A DNA stretch of 57,861 nt from Gemmatimonadota bacterium (GCA_016182795.1 JACPFW010000046.1:1-57861); one strand, 5' to 3'; shown: positions 11,224-19,965, numbered from the stretch's first letter. Notes: generated by a model not told the origin, from the sequence alone. Made by a program: numbers and translations.

Positions 11224-11889
11224 CCGCTCGTCCGTCGTCCCGAACACGCCCGTCCGCGCCACGTACTCCCGTTTCTCCCCGCCGAGCAGGCGGGTGGCCA
11301 GGGTGCGCAGACCGCGCCCAATCACGGTGCCCGGATTTCGCTCGCCTCGCACCGCGGGACGCAGTTCGCCGCGCAGCCAGCGCTCCACTTCGTCGAGATC
11401 GCTGAGGGCCAGCGTTTCCACCGACAACGTCGCCTGATAGTAGAAGCGGTGGCGGCCGGCCGGCGCCGCGATCGGCGCCCGCGTCGGCCGCGCCACGGCC
11501 GACGCGGCATCGGCGAGCAGGGCGAATCGGCCGAGCGAGAACGGGCGGTCGCCCGAGACCTGCGTCACCTCGTAGACGCGCTCCACCGCGAGCCAGCGCA
11601 CGACGACGTCCCATTCTGTTGACCGTTCCAGATCGTTCACCCAGCCGCCGGTGCTCCACAGTTCCACGGTGAAGTGCAGGCGCGCCGGGAACCCGCTCGC
11701 CAGCAGCTCCTGCAGCTTGCGTCCCGACAGCATGTGCGACGCCACCACCACCGGACCAGTGCGCGTACTCTGGTCGGCGGGTGGCGCCGCGATCGTGAGC
11801 GACGGTCGCGTCTGCGCCCACGCCGCCGGCGCCCCCGTGCCAAGCAGCACGGCGGCGAGCAGAAACGCGCGGCGCGTCAGACGAGGCAT
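11218..11889 (-). CDS. Secreted DUF4390-like protein
   Basis: A 223-residue protein with a clean signal peptide (RRAFLLAAVLLGTGAPAAWAQ). The body has alternating hydrophobic strands (LHFTVELWSTGGWVNDLERSTEWDVVVRWLAVERVYEV, RFYYQATLSVETLALSDLDEVERWLRGEL) resembling DUF4390, a family often found next to NtrY-type sensor kinases. Such a kinase lies 4 kb upstream on the same strand, which supports the call, but the function is unknown. The ATG overlaps the stop of the barrel protein by one base, so the two are cotranslated. It is probably periplasmic. Confidence 0.6.
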   Translation of the reverse strand: MPRLTRRAFLLAAVLLGTGAPAAWAQTRPSLTIAAPPADQSTRTGPVVVASHMLSGRKLQELLASGFPARLHFTVELWSTGGWVNDLERSTEWDVVVRWLAVERVYEVTQVSGDRPFSLGRFALLADAASAVARPTRAPIAAPAGRHRFYYQATLSVETLALSDLDEVERWLRGELRPAVRGERNPGTVIGRGLRTLATRLLGGEKREYVARTGVFGTTDERR

Positions 11890-13595
11890 CAGAATCGGTG
11901 CTTCACGCGTACAATGACGTTCATCGGCTCCGCGGCCGTGCTCGTCGCCTTGGCCAGGTAAATGCCGAACGAACCGAAGTCGAGTCCGACGCCAACATCC
12001 CCACGGAACGTCGACAGTGGCGGGATGTCATCCTTCGCATAGGCGGTGGCCAGATCCGGCGCCCCCACGCTCCAGCCGCGTCCCGCATCGGCAAACAACA
12101 CCCACGCGGCGTGACGGTTGAAACCCGGGCGCCACCAGTCGTCGCGCGCGTCGTTGCGCACCCAGCCGACGCGAAAGTCGCTCCGATACTCCGCCTGAAA
12201 GAGCATCACGCGGTCGCAAAGCGCCGGCGCGCCGGGGAGCGAGGTGCCGCCGCACGTGAGCACGTCCGGGTGCACGCGCCACGAGCGGCGGAAATCGTAG
12301 CCGGGCAGCGTGCCGGGGCCACCCACCGACAGGCGCCGCTGAGTCGGCAGCCGATCGCCCGACATCCAGCCGCCGGTGACGAAGCGCAGGTTTAGCGCCG
12401 CGCCGGGGGCGAGCTGCGTGTAGCGGCGGGCATCCACCAATCCGCGCGTGTACCGCACCGGTTCGGGCCGCGGAATGACCGTCAGCAATCCGGGATCGCG
12501 CGCCAGCGTGCCGGAGCCGCGCTCGATCTCGGCGTCGAGGTACCACCCGCCCCACAGCGGGCTCTCGCGCCGCCGCGTGTCCACGCGCAGGCGCGTCGTG
12601 GCGAGGTGCATCGTCCCCTCGTCCATCGCCGGATTGAGCCGCCACGGATCGCCATTGCGGAACAGCGAAATCGGATCGCGGTCCCGCGCGCTCTCCCAGC
12701 GCTCGTCACCGAACGAGAAAGTCAGGTTGGCATCCAACCCCGCGCGCAGCGTCACGAAACCCAGACCGCCGTGCCGACGGTAATAGTCACGCAAGTCGCG
12801 GTGAAGTACGGCGGTGGCCAATCCCGTCTCGCCCTCGTCCATCTGCCAGTCTTCCACCGCATCAACGATGTCAAACGTGCGGCCGCCCACGCCGACGCCG
12901 AGCTTCTTGCCGAGCTGCAGCTCGCCCGTCACGTCGTGGCCGAGTGTGCCGCGGTCCCACCGCACCGGGGCCGCGGTGCGCGCAATGCCGAATGCGTCCA
13001 AAGACAACCGCCCCCACTCGGTCATCTGGCGGATGCGCGGCCCCACGAGAATGGGCAGACCCTCGACGCGGTTGTAGGTGTGCGCGCTCGTAAACGTGAG
13101 ATCGCGCCACGACCGGTCATCCGGTGGCGGACGGCGGCGCGCGCGCCGCTTCCACCACGCCTCATCGTACGCGAGTTCCGACTCGGGCACGAGGCGATCG
13201 CCATCCAGATGGTACCGCAGCAGTTCGGGGCGTTGCAGCACTTCACCGCGCACCGCGTTGGCGGCGCTTCCGGTGATCGTGCCGCCAACGACCACAAGGC
13301 CGCCCACCGACGCGCCGGCGGCGAGCCGCACGTCGGCGTTGATGGCTGTCAACGTGCCGGTAATGCGCCCCGCCACGTTCACCGGCCCGTTCAGCACCGC
13401 CACGTCGCCCGTGACTGTACGGTCGGCGCCCACCTCAAACGCCCCCGTCACGCGCAGCGTGCGCTCCGCGTTGTACGCCGCCACGGCGGCCGTGGCCGCG
13501 TCGCGGGTCGGCGCGCCCTGCTGCTGCGCCGCGGCCGTGCCCGCGCTCGTGAGCCACAGCGCCGCCACCACCGCCGCCCCATGCATGCGGGTCAT
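11889..13595 (-). CDS. Outer-membrane beta-barrel protein with a bactofilin-like N-terminal repeat region
   Basis: A 568-residue exported protein (signal peptide ending near AAAQQQ). Residues about 45-125 form a right-handed-repeat-like stretch (VTGDVAVLNGPVNVAGRITGTLTAINADVRLAAGASVGGLVVVGGTITG) like polymer-forming/bactofilin repeats. The C-terminal ~300 residues alternate in beta-strand fashion. They contain the Omp85-like loop motif SVGGPGTLPGYDFR and end in a C-terminal Phe preceded by VIVRVKHR, the usual barrel-insertion signal. I infer a surface-antigen/Omp85-type barrel; substrate and role are unknown. It precedes the DUF4390-like gene and follows the NtrC gene after 169 bp with no other feature. 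Confidence 0.7.
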   Translation of the reverse strand: MTRMHGAAVVAALWLTSAGTAAAQQQGAPTRDAATAAVAAYNAERTLRVTGAFEVGADRTVTGDVAVLNGPVNVAGRITGTLTAINADVRLAAGASVGGLVVVGGTITGSAANAVRGEVLQRPELLRYHLDGDRLVPESELAYDEAWWKRRARRRPPPDDRSWRDLTFTSAHTYNRVEGLPILVGPRIRQMTEWGRLSLDAFGIARTAAPVRWDRGTLGHDVTGELQLGKKLGVGVGGRTFDIVDAVEDWQMDEGETGLATAVLHRDLRDYYRRHGGLGFVTLRAGLDANLTFSFGDERWESARDRDPISLFRNGDPWRLNPAMDEGTMHLATTRLRVDTRRRESPLWGGWYLDAEIERGSGTLARDPGLLTVIPRPEPVRYTRGLVDARRYTQLAPGAALNLRFVTGGWMSGDRLPTQRRLSVGGPGTLPGYDFRRSWRVHPDVLTCGGTSLPGAPALCDRVMLFQAEYRSDFRVGWVRNDARDDWWRPGFNRHAAWVLFADAGRGWSVGAPDLATAYAKDDIPPLSTFRGDVGVGLDFGSFGIYLAKATSTAAEPMNVIVRVKHRF

Positions 13596-13764
13596 CGTCT
13601 GTCCTCGAGACTTGGAGATGCCCGCAGGAAGAGCAGATCGCGTGCCGCGCGGCCATCGCTGCCGCCCGCCGCCGCAATCGCCGTCGGGGCCGGCACTTGG
13701 CTGTCGACGAGGTCGCCGCGCGCCCCGTGGAGTCGCCGGAAGTGGTCAGTGGCGTGTCGTTTCG

Positions 13765-15138
13765 TCACTCGCCGTTCTCCGGTCCAAGGTTCAGGCGGCG
13801 CATGCGCCGGTACAGGTTTGGGCGATCCGTGCGCAGGCGGCGCGCCGCCTCGGCAACCACCCCATTCGCCGCCGACAGCGCTCGCGTGATCAGCAGCTTC
13901 TCGTATTCGTCGAGCGCGTCGCTGAGCGTCAGTTCCGGCTGTTCGAGGTCGGGGAGCGCCGGCGCCGACAGCGGCACCAGCGGCAGCACGCTCTGCACTT
14001 CGGCTTCGCCAATCGGCCGGCCGGCGAACAGGATGCTGAGCCGCTCAATGATGTTCGCCAACTCGCGCACGTTGCCGGGCCACGCATAGCGCGCCAGCGC
14101 GCTCACCGCGTCGGGCGTCCACACCGGCATCGCCTGCGCCGTGCGCCGGCGTTGGAGCGCCGTGAAGTGCCGCACCAGCGCCGGCACGTCGTCGGGCCGC
14201 TCCCGCAGCGGCGGTATCGGCAGCGGAATCACGTTCAGGCGGAAATACAAGTCCTCACGGAAATGCCCTTCGCGCACCGCGCGCTCGAGGTCGCGGTTGG
14301 TCGCCGCGATGATACGCACGTTCACCTTGATCGAGCGCCCGCCTCCCACGCGCTCGATTTCGCGCGCCTCGATGGCGCGCAGCAGCTTCGATTGCGCCTC
14401 GGGTCCCAGATCGCCCACCTCGTCGAGAAACAGCGTCCCGGTGTGCGCCAGCTCGAACCGGCCGATGCGCCGCTCACTCGCCCCCGTGAACGCGCCTCGC
14501 TCGTGCCCGAACATTTCGCTCTCCACCAGGTCGCGCGGGATCGCGGCGCAGTTCACCCGCACAAACGGCTTCTCCCGTCGCGCGCTCTCGGTGTGAATCG
14601 CCGCCGCCACCAGCTCCTTGCCCGTCCCCGACTCGCCGGTGATCAGCACGCGCGCGTCGGTGGGCGCCACGCGCGCGATCATCTCACGCACCGTGCGCAG
14701 GGCGGGGCTGTCGCCTACCAGTTCGCCCGCCAGCCCAAGGTCGGCGCGCAGCGCGCTGCGCTCGCGGCGCGCCATGCGCAGCTCGAGCGCCCCGGAGAGC
14801 GCCAGCAGCACGCCCTCGGGCGTCAGCGGCTTCTCGAGAAAGTTCACCGCGCCCAGCCGCGTCGCCTTCACCGCATCGGCCAACCCCGCGCGCCCGCTCA
14901 TCATCACGACGGGCAGTTCCGGGAATCGCTCGCGCAGCTGCTCGAGCGTCGCCATGCCGTCCAGCGTGCCCGGCATCATCAGGTCGAGCAGCACGAGGTC
15001 GGGCTCCCACTCCAGCGCGCGCGCAATCCCCGCCTGTCCGTCGGCGGCGTCGCGCACCTCGAAGCCTTCGGACTCCAGCAGCGCGCCCACCATCCGCCGG
15101 ATGTTGGGCTCGTCGTCGATGATCAGGACTGACGGCAT
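13765..15138 (-). CDS. NtrC-family sigma54-dependent response regulator
   Basis: A 457-residue three-domain regulator. The receiver domain (1-120) has the acidic pair DDEPN, the phosphoacceptor Asp in VLLDLMMPG and the Lys in FLEKPL. The AAA+ domain shows Walker A GESGTGKE, the sigma54-contacting GAFTGA loop, Walker B TLFLDEVGDL and the arginine-finger region LYFRLNVIPLPIPPLRER. The C-terminal Fis-type HTH is VVAEAARRLRTDRPNLYRRMRRL. It activates RNA polymerase-sigma54 once phosphorylated. It lies 7 bp downstream of the small membrane gene in an operon with the kinase at 15755-17089, its probable partner. Confidence 0.94.
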   Translation of the reverse strand: MPSVLIIDDEPNIRRMVGALLESEGFEVRDAADGQAGIARALEWEPDLVLLDLMMPGTLDGMATLEQLRERFPELPVVMMSGRAGLADAVKATRLGAVNFLEKPLTPEGVLLALSGALELRMARRERSALRADLGLAGELVGDSPALRTVREMIARVAPTDARVLITGESGTGKELVAAAIHTESARREKPFVRVNCAAIPRDLVESEMFGHERGAFTGASERRIGRFELAHTGTLFLDEVGDLGPEAQSKLLRAIEAREIERVGGGRSIKVNVRIIAATNRDLERAVREGHFREDLYFRLNVIPLPIPPLRERPDDVPALVRHFTALQRRRTAQAMPVWTPDAVSALARYAWPGNVRELANIIERLSILFAGRPIGEAEVQSVLPLVPLSAPALPDLEQPELTLSDALDEYEKLLITRALSAANGVVAEAARRLRTDRPNLYRRMRRLNLGPENGE

Positions 15139-15145
15139 GGCGGAC

Positions 15146-15493
15146 TCACGATTCCAGTCGGGGGCGCGTGTCCGGCGACCGCTCGGCCAGCAGCTTCGTT
15201 ACAAAACGCTGCCCCTCCGACACCCGCTCCACCTCGACCGCGATGGACTCCACCGAGCGTTCGATCCGGTCGAGACGCTCTTCGACACCGAGCAGTCCGG
15301 GCGGAGCGCCCCGCGCGCCAGCTTCGAGCCGACGCGCCAGGGCGCGCGCCAGCGGATACAGCACTGTTCCCATCGTGCCAAAGACGATCGCCGCCACCAG
15401 CACCTCACCCGGCTGGATCGACGCCAGGTGAACCGCTGGCGCGCCGTGTGTGGCCATCGGCACGAGTTCGGCGAACGCGAGCATCGGCATCAT
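15146..15493 (-). CDS. Small membrane protein, paralog of the preceding gene (unknown function)
   Basis: A 115-residue protein with one N-terminal membrane segment (VLVAAIVFGTMGTVLYPLARALARRL) and a predicted coiled coil. Its end, RIERSVESIAVEVERVSEGQRFVTKLLAERS, is nearly the same as that of the 92-residue protein encoded just upstream. The ATG overlaps that gene's TGA (ATGA). The pair sits between an NtrY-like kinase and an NtrC-like regulator. I know no assigned function; an accessory or oligomerisation role beside the kinase is only a guess from position. Confidence 0.75.
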   Translation of the reverse strand: MMPMLAFAELVPMATHGAPAVHLASIQPGEVLVAAIVFGTMGTVLYPLARALARRLEAGARGAPPGLLGVEERLDRIERSVESIAVEVERVSEGQRFVTKLLAERSPDTRPRLES

Positions 15494-15768
15494 CGCGCCC
15501 GCTCCTCAGGATGAGGCGATGCGCTCCGCTCCGCCAGCAGCTTCGTCGTGAAGCGCTGGGCCTCGGAGATACGCTCCACTTCCACGGCGATCGATTCCAC
15601 CGCCGCCTCGATCCGCGCCAGCCGCTCGGCCGACTGTCCATCGGGAAGCATCCCCATCAACCGCCGCTCGCGCTCCTTGATGCGCGCCCGCACCAGCGGC
15701 ACACCCAACACGAGGACCACCACCATCGCGAAGAACGCAATGGGAACCAGGACTTCAGGACCGTTCAT
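15490..15768 (-). CDS. Small membrane protein, paralog of the following gene (unknown function)
   Basis: A 92-residue protein: one membrane segment (VLVPIAFFAMVVVLVLGVPLV), a basic stretch (RARIKERERR), then a coiled coil ending RIEAAVESIAVEVERISEAQRFTTKLLAERSA. ATG 15768 is chosen because GGAGAG sits at ribosome-binding distance; an in-frame ATG at 15792 is possible. It overlaps the end of the kinase gene by 14 bp and its stop overlaps the next start, so kinase, both small proteins and regulator form one tight operon. Confidence 0.72.
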   Translation of the reverse strand: MNGPEVLVPIAFFAMVVVLVLGVPLVRARIKERERRLMGMLPDGQSAERLARIEAAVESIAVEVERISEAQRFTTKLLAERSASPHPEERAR

Positions 15769-17089
15769 GATGCGACTCTCCGTTGTGTTCACTCAGGGCG
15801 GGGAAGGCCAGACGTAGCTCGGTCCCCTCACCCGGCGTGCTCTCCGCCTCGACGCGTCCGCCGTGCGCCATCACCGTCTGCTTTACAATCGCGAGCCCAA
15901 GCCCCGTTCCCGCCGTCTTGTCAGTGACATACGGCTCCCAAATTCGAGGCAGGCGGTCCGCGGCGATGCCGCAGCCGTGGTCGCGCACCGACACCACCAC
16001 GTCGGCACCGCGACGGGCGACCCGCACCTCCAACCGCTTCACGCCGCCGGCCGGCAGACTGGCCGCCTTGTCGCCGCATGCTTCCACCGCGTTGATCAGC
16101 ACGTTGGAGAGCGCACGGTGCAGCGCATCGTGCTGCCCCTCTACGAGTGGCAGATGCGGTTCGGTTTCGATCGTCAACGCCGTCTGCTCCGGCACCGTCG
16201 CACGCGCCGCCTCGCGGGCAATGTCGCCGAGGTCGAGCGCCGCCATCGGTCCCTCGGGCAGGCGGCCGAATTGGCTGAAACTGCGGGCCATGGCCTCAAT
16301 CCGTTCGCTCTCCGTCGAGAGGACGTCGAGCGTCTCCTGCAGCTCCGGCGCCGCGTCGCGGCGCAGGCGGGCGATGGCAAAGCGTATCGGGGTCAGCGGG
16401 TTCTTCAACTCGTGCGCCACCTGGCGCGCTGATTCCCGAAACGCTGCCAGTCGCTCGGCGGCGATCGCCGCGTCACGGCCGCGCTCGATCTCATCGGCCA
16501 TCACCCGCATCCGGTCGCGCAGCACCGCGAACTCGGGGGCGCCTCGGTGGGCGGTCGGCTCCGGTAGCCGCTCGCCGTGCGCGATGCGCTCCGTCCAACC
16601 CACGAGTTCGTCCACTGGACGGCTGAGCTGGCGGCTCAGGTGGCCGGCGATGCGCGACGCGAGGTAAGTGAGCAGCGCCAGGAGGATCAGCCCCACCGCC
16701 AGCAGCGCAGGCCCCGTTTGGCGCGCGAGATACTCAAAGCGCCGCGCCTGAGTGACCGAACTGGAGAGTTCCTGCCGGTGCCGTTCGAGCGCTTCCCGAG
16801 CTCGGTCGGTGCCCGGCTCCTGCAACGCGGTTCGCACCGCCCGCGAGCCGGACGCCGCCGCGCTGTCCCACGCGGCCGCCCCGCTCATGCGCGGCAGTAC
16901 GCGGCTCGTGGCCGTGCCCCACGCCACCGTCAGCACGACCGACGGCACCAGCGCGAAGAGCGCCAGAATAATGAACAGCCGCGACCGGAAGCCGAGTGGC
17001 ACGTGGGGACGGGGAGGAGACAGGGGAGTTTCGTTAAGACACGGCCCCGGAAACTTGCTACCGATACCGAGTTGCGGCCACCTGGTCAT
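15755..17089 (-). CDS. NtrY-like sensor histidine kinase
   Basis: A membrane histidine kinase of about 444 residues. It has two membrane segments (LFIILALFALVPSVVLTVAWG and ALLAVGLILLALLTYLASRI) enclosing a short periplasmic region, a HAMP-like linker, the H-box in QVAHELKNPLTPIRFAIARLRRD, the N-box NVLINAVEACG and the ATP-lid motifs DHGCGI and GTGLGLAIVKQ. It probably phosphorylates the NtrC-like regulator encoded 600 bp downstream. The start is uncertain: ATG 17089 is used here, but GTG 17002, just before the first membrane segment, is equally plausible. Neither has a strong ribosome-binding site. Confidence 0.88.
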   Translation of the reverse strand: MTRWPQLGIGSKFPGPCLNETPLSPPRPHVPLGFRSRLFIILALFALVPSVVLTVAWGTATSRVLPRMSGAAAWDSAAASGSRAVRTALQEPGTDRAREALERHRQELSSSVTQARRFEYLARQTGPALLAVGLILLALLTYLASRIAGHLSRQLSRPVDELVGWTERIAHGERLPEPTAHRGAPEFAVLRDRMRVMADEIERGRDAAIAAERLAAFRESARQVAHELKNPLTPIRFAIARLRRDAAPELQETLDVLSTESERIEAMARSFSQFGRLPEGPMAALDLGDIAREAARATVPEQTALTIETEPHLPLVEGQHDALHRALSNVLINAVEACGDKAASLPAGGVKRLEVRVARRGADVVVSVRDHGCGIAADRLPRIWEPYVTDKTAGTGLGLAIVKQTVMAHGGRVEAESTPGEGTELRLAFPALSEHNGESHHERS

Positions 17090-17532
17090 TCTCGACGGGT
17101 GCCGCTGGCGGACCGGCCGCGTTAGATTCCCAATCCAGAAGTCCCGGACGTTGCCGATGATCAAACGATCACCAGCTTCGCCCGTGACCTCCGGGGCCAC
17201 CCAGCGTCCGCGCCACCCGCGTCTTCCGGCATTGCCGGCAGCCAGGGAGAGCGTGCTCGCGGCCCCTTCCGCACCCGCGGATGCTCGACGGCCGGCCGCC
17301 ACCGTGGCGCTCCCGTCGCGCACCGAGGGGCTTCACATCCACGGGCAGCGCCGGTGTTCGGTCCACAAGGGCCGCGCCGTCGTGTTAGCCCCCGGGCCAT
17401 TGCGCCCGGCCAACGCGAGAAGGCATGAACATCCGTCATCAGCGGGGCGCATCGCTCCGCGCCCCCGTAGCACCGCTTCACCGCGGCCCTCGGGCGGCCG
17501 CGCACGCCGCCGCCGGCCTCGCCACGCCGCAC
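17090..17532. other. Divergent intergenic region, no clear gene
   Basis: About 440 bp lie between the divergent kinase and NYN-protein genes. Several long open frames cross it on both strands, but their compositions (Arg/Ala/Pro runs) look like shadows of GC-rich DNA. An in-frame ATG at 17425 could extend the NYN protein by 36 residues of low-complexity sequence. The promoters of both genes must lie here, but I cannot assign boxes with confidence. Confidence 0.4.
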
Positions 17533-19230
17533 ATGGCGCCCAATGCCGCCCTGCTCATCGACTTCGACAACGTCACGATGGGCATCCGATCGGACCTGCA
17601 GACTGAACTGCGTACGCTCCTGTCGTCCGACATCATCAGCGGCAAGGTTGCGGTCCAGCGCGCCTACGCCGACTGGCGCCGCTATCCGCAGTACATCGTC
17701 CCGCTCGCCGAGTCGTCCATCGACATGATCATGGCGCCGGCGTACGGCACGTCCAAGAAGAACGCCACCGACATCCGCCTCGCCGTCGACGCCATCGAGC
17801 TGGTCTTCACGCGCCCCGAAATCGGCACGTACATCCTGTTGTCCGGCGACTCCGATTTCGCGTCGCTCGTCACCAAGCTCAAGGAGTACGGCAAGTACGT
17901 CATCGGCGTCGGAATCCGCGAGTCGTCGTCCGACTTGCTCGTCATGAACTGCGACGAGTACTACAGCTACAACGCCCTCGCCGGGCTGGTGAAGGCGAGC
18001 GACGAGACGACCGCGCAGAAGTGGGATCCGTGGGAGCTGGTTACCGAAGCCATTACGCGCATGTCCAAGAACGGCGACGTGATGCGCTCCGACCGCCTCA
18101 AGCAGGTGATGCAGGAGATCGACCCGTCGTTCGACGAGAAGAACCTCGGCATGTCGAAGTTCTCGCGCTTCTGCCAGGAAGCGTCGCACAAGGGTCTCAT
18201 TCACCTGACGAAGCTCGAGAACGGCCAGCTCGAGGTCGCGCTCCCCAGCGCCCCGCGCAAGGACGCGTCCGCGCCGGCGGCGCCGGTCGCCGCCGCTCCG
18301 CGTGAAGAGGACGAAGGGCGTGGCCGCCGTGGCCGTCGCGGCGGTCGTGGCCGCGATCGCGATCGCGGTGAGGCGCGCCCGGCTGCGGCTCCCGCCGCAC
18401 CGTCCGCCGCCGCCCCAGCGGCTGCCGCCCCCGCGTCGGTTGCTGCCACGCCGGCGCCGGCTGCGCACGCGGCCCATGGAGCCCACGCGCCGCACGCGCC
18501 GCAGGCGGCGCGTACGCCCGCCGCGCAGCACCCGCGTCATGATCGCAAGCCGGCCGCTCCCGCGGTTGACGCGACCATCGGCGTCGCCGGTGTGCGCCTC
18601 ACCCGCGACGAGGCCTTCTCACTCGTCCGCCGCGCCGTCGAGGCGCTGGCCAAGGGCGATTCTGCAGTGCTCGCCGAGGCGGTGCGTGTCAAGGCGCGTG
18701 AACTCCTCGGCCGCGACAGCGAGTCGCTGAGCGAGCGCAACTTCACGCGCATCCTCCGCGACACGCACGATGGCGGGGTGGTCGACGTGCGTCGGCGCGG
18801 TGACACGTTCGAAGTCGCGCGTGTCGAGGGCGTCGTCAGCGTGGCCGATCAGCTCACCGCCGCCGAAGTGCAGGCCAAGGCCGAAGCGCCTGTCGCGCCG
18901 GCGGCCCCGCCCGCGCCGCGCGGCGTGGGAGCGGCGCGTGGACTGCCGGGCAAGGGCGTGCGCGCCGGCAAGCTGCCGCCGTCGCTGCTCCTGCTCGGCG
19001 TGGTGGACGATACGCCGTCGACCCCCGCGGCTGTCGCGGCGCCGGCGGCAGCTGCCGTCGCCGAGTCGGCCGACGCGCCCAAGAAGGGGCGCGGCGGTCG
19101 CAAGCCCGCCGCCAAGGCGCCGGCGGCCAAGGCCGCCGCACCCAAGGCTGCTGCGCCGAAGGCTGACGCGGCCAAGGGTGACGCGCCCAAGGCCAAGGCC
19201 GGCCGCAAGCCGCGCGCCAAGAAGGACTGA
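17533..19230 (+). CDS. NYN-domain (LabA/DUF88-like) putative RNase with LOTUS/OST-HTH-like domains
   Basis: A 565-residue protein in three parts. Residues 1-150 are an NYN/PIN-like nuclease domain with the acidic motifs LIDFDNV, TDIRLAVDAIEL and SGDSDFASLV. Residues ~160-240 form an OST-HTH/LOTUS-like winged helix (WELVTEAITRM...LGMSKFSRFCQEASHKGLIHL). A similar fold seems to recur at ~355-430 (RLTRDEAFSLVRRAVEAL...NFTRILRDTHDGGVVDVRRRGDTFEVA). The linkers and the C-terminus are Ala/Pro/Arg/Lys-rich, ending in histone-like KAAAPKAAAPKAD repeats. The family is thought to act on structured RNA; the target is unknown. I prefer ATG 17533 because family similarity begins there. Confidence 0.82.
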   Translation: MAPNAALLIDFDNVTMGIRSDLQTELRTLLSSDIISGKVAVQRAYADWRRYPQYIVPLAESSIDMIMAPAYGTSKKNATDIRLAVDAIELVFTRPEIGTYILLSGDSDFASLVTKLKEYGKYVIGVGIRESSSDLLVMNCDEYYSYNALAGLVKASDETTAQKWDPWELVTEAITRMSKNGDVMRSDRLKQVMQEIDPSFDEKNLGMSKFSRFCQEASHKGLIHLTKLENGQLEVALPSAPRKDASAPAAPVAAAPREEDEGRGRRGRRGGRGRDRDRGEARPAAAPAAPSAAAPAAAAPASVAATPAPAAHAAHGAHAPHAPQAARTPAAQHPRHDRKPAAPAVDATIGVAGVRLTRDEAFSLVRRAVEALAKGDSAVLAEAVRVKARELLGRDSESLSERNFTRILRDTHDGGVVDVRRRGDTFEVARVEGVVSVADQLTAAEVQAKAEAPVAPAAPPAPRGVGAARGLPGKGVRAGKLPPSLLLLGVVDDTPSTPAAVAAPAAAAVAESADAPKKGRGGRKPAAKAPAAKAAAPKAAAPKADAAKGDAPKAKAGRKPRAKKD

Positions 19231-19235
19231 GTCCG

Positions 19236-19889
19236 GTGCCGCGCGCACGCACCTCTCGCGCCGTGAACGCCGCGTCTCCCTTGGAGACGCGGCGTCTCTC
19301 GTTGCGTCCCCTGCCGCGCCGGTTCTACGACCGCGAAACCGAACTCGTCGCGCGCGAACTCATCGGGTGTGTGCTCGAGTGCTCCCGCGGCGGTGACATC
19401 GTGCGCGGCATCATCACCGAGACGGAAGCGTACCTCGGCGAGCACGATCCCGCCTGTCACGCCGCCGTCGGGCGCACGCGCCGCACCGAAGGCCTCTACG
19501 GGCCGCCCGGTACCGCGTACGTCTACTTCATCTACGGCATGTACTGGTGCGTGAACGCCGTGACGCGCGCCGAGGGCCTGCCCAGTGCCGTGCTAATACG
19601 CGGCGTACAGCCCGTGCACGGTATCGACATCATGCGCCGGCGCCGGCAACGTGCCGGACGCCAGGTACCCGATAAGGCCCTCGCCGACGGCCCCGGCAAA
19701 CTCTGTCTCGCGCTTGGCATCGATGGCCCCACGCACCACGGTGCTGACCTGGTCAGCGGCTCCACGCTCCGCATTTTGCGTGGCGCGCCAGTCGATGACG
19801 CACTCGTCGCTGTGACGCCGCGCATCGGTATTAGCAAAGCCAAGGACTGGCCGTTGCGGTGGGTCGTGCGGGGAGAAGGCAGAGGATAG
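19236..19889 (+). CDS. 3-methyladenine DNA glycosylase (AAG/MPG family)
   Basis: A protein of up to 217 residues of the human-AAG-type glycosylase family, which excises alkylated purines. Core motifs: RRFYDRETELVARELIGCVL, the catalytic Glu region GIITETEAYLGEHDPACHA, GPPGTAYVYFIYGMYWCVNAV, and LADGPGKLCLALGI. The start is uncertain: GTG 19236 gives 30 extra residues, and a strong hairpin (19269-19293) lies inside that extension. A start near TTG 19302, just before RPLPRRFYDR, would fit the family length better. Coordinates use the longest form. Confidence 0.88.
   Translation: MPRARTSRAVNAASPLETRRLSLRPLPRRFYDRETELVARELIGCVLECSRGGDIVRGIITETEAYLGEHDPACHAAVGRTRRTEGLYGPPGTAYVYFIYGMYWCVNAVTRAEGLPSAVLIRGVQPVHGIDIMRRRRQRAGRQVPDKALADGPGKLCLALGIDGPTHHGADLVSGSTLRILRGAPVDDALVAVTPRIGISKAKDWPLRWVVRGEGRG
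19269..19293. terminator. Perfect 10-bp hairpin, probable terminator of the NYN gene
   Basis: Arms GCCGCGTCTC (19269-19278) and GAGACGCGGC (19284-19293) with a 5-nt loop lie 39 bp after the NYN gene stop. The following bases, GTCTCTCGTTG, are only weakly T-rich. The hairpin overlaps the annotated start region of the glycosylase gene. Confidence 0.5.
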
Positions 19890-19932
19890 AAGACCGAAGG
19901 GCGCGACGGCTCAGCAGGGTCGAGGAAGAAAC

Positions 19933-19965
19933 GGAGGGCGAGTTCCCATGCGGAACCCGCCCTCC
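19933..19965. terminator. Bidirectional terminator hairpin between convergent genes
   Basis: A 14-bp stem with one mismatch (arms 19933-19946 and 19952-19965) and a 5-nt loop, followed on the + strand by TTTCC. It lies between the stop of the glycosylase (19889) and the stop of the convergent outer-membrane protein (19989). Confidence 0.7.

Noticed and set aside
13078..15132. 684-codon open frame on the + strand over the NtrC-like gene
   Set aside because: It is antisense to a protein with clear receiver, AAA+ and HTH motifs, and shows no domain of its own.
17161..18540. Long open frame on the minus strand across the NYN gene
   Set aside because: Its Arg/Gly/Val-rich composition is that of an antisense shadow of a GC-rich gene, and the + strand has a clear NYN domain in the same place.
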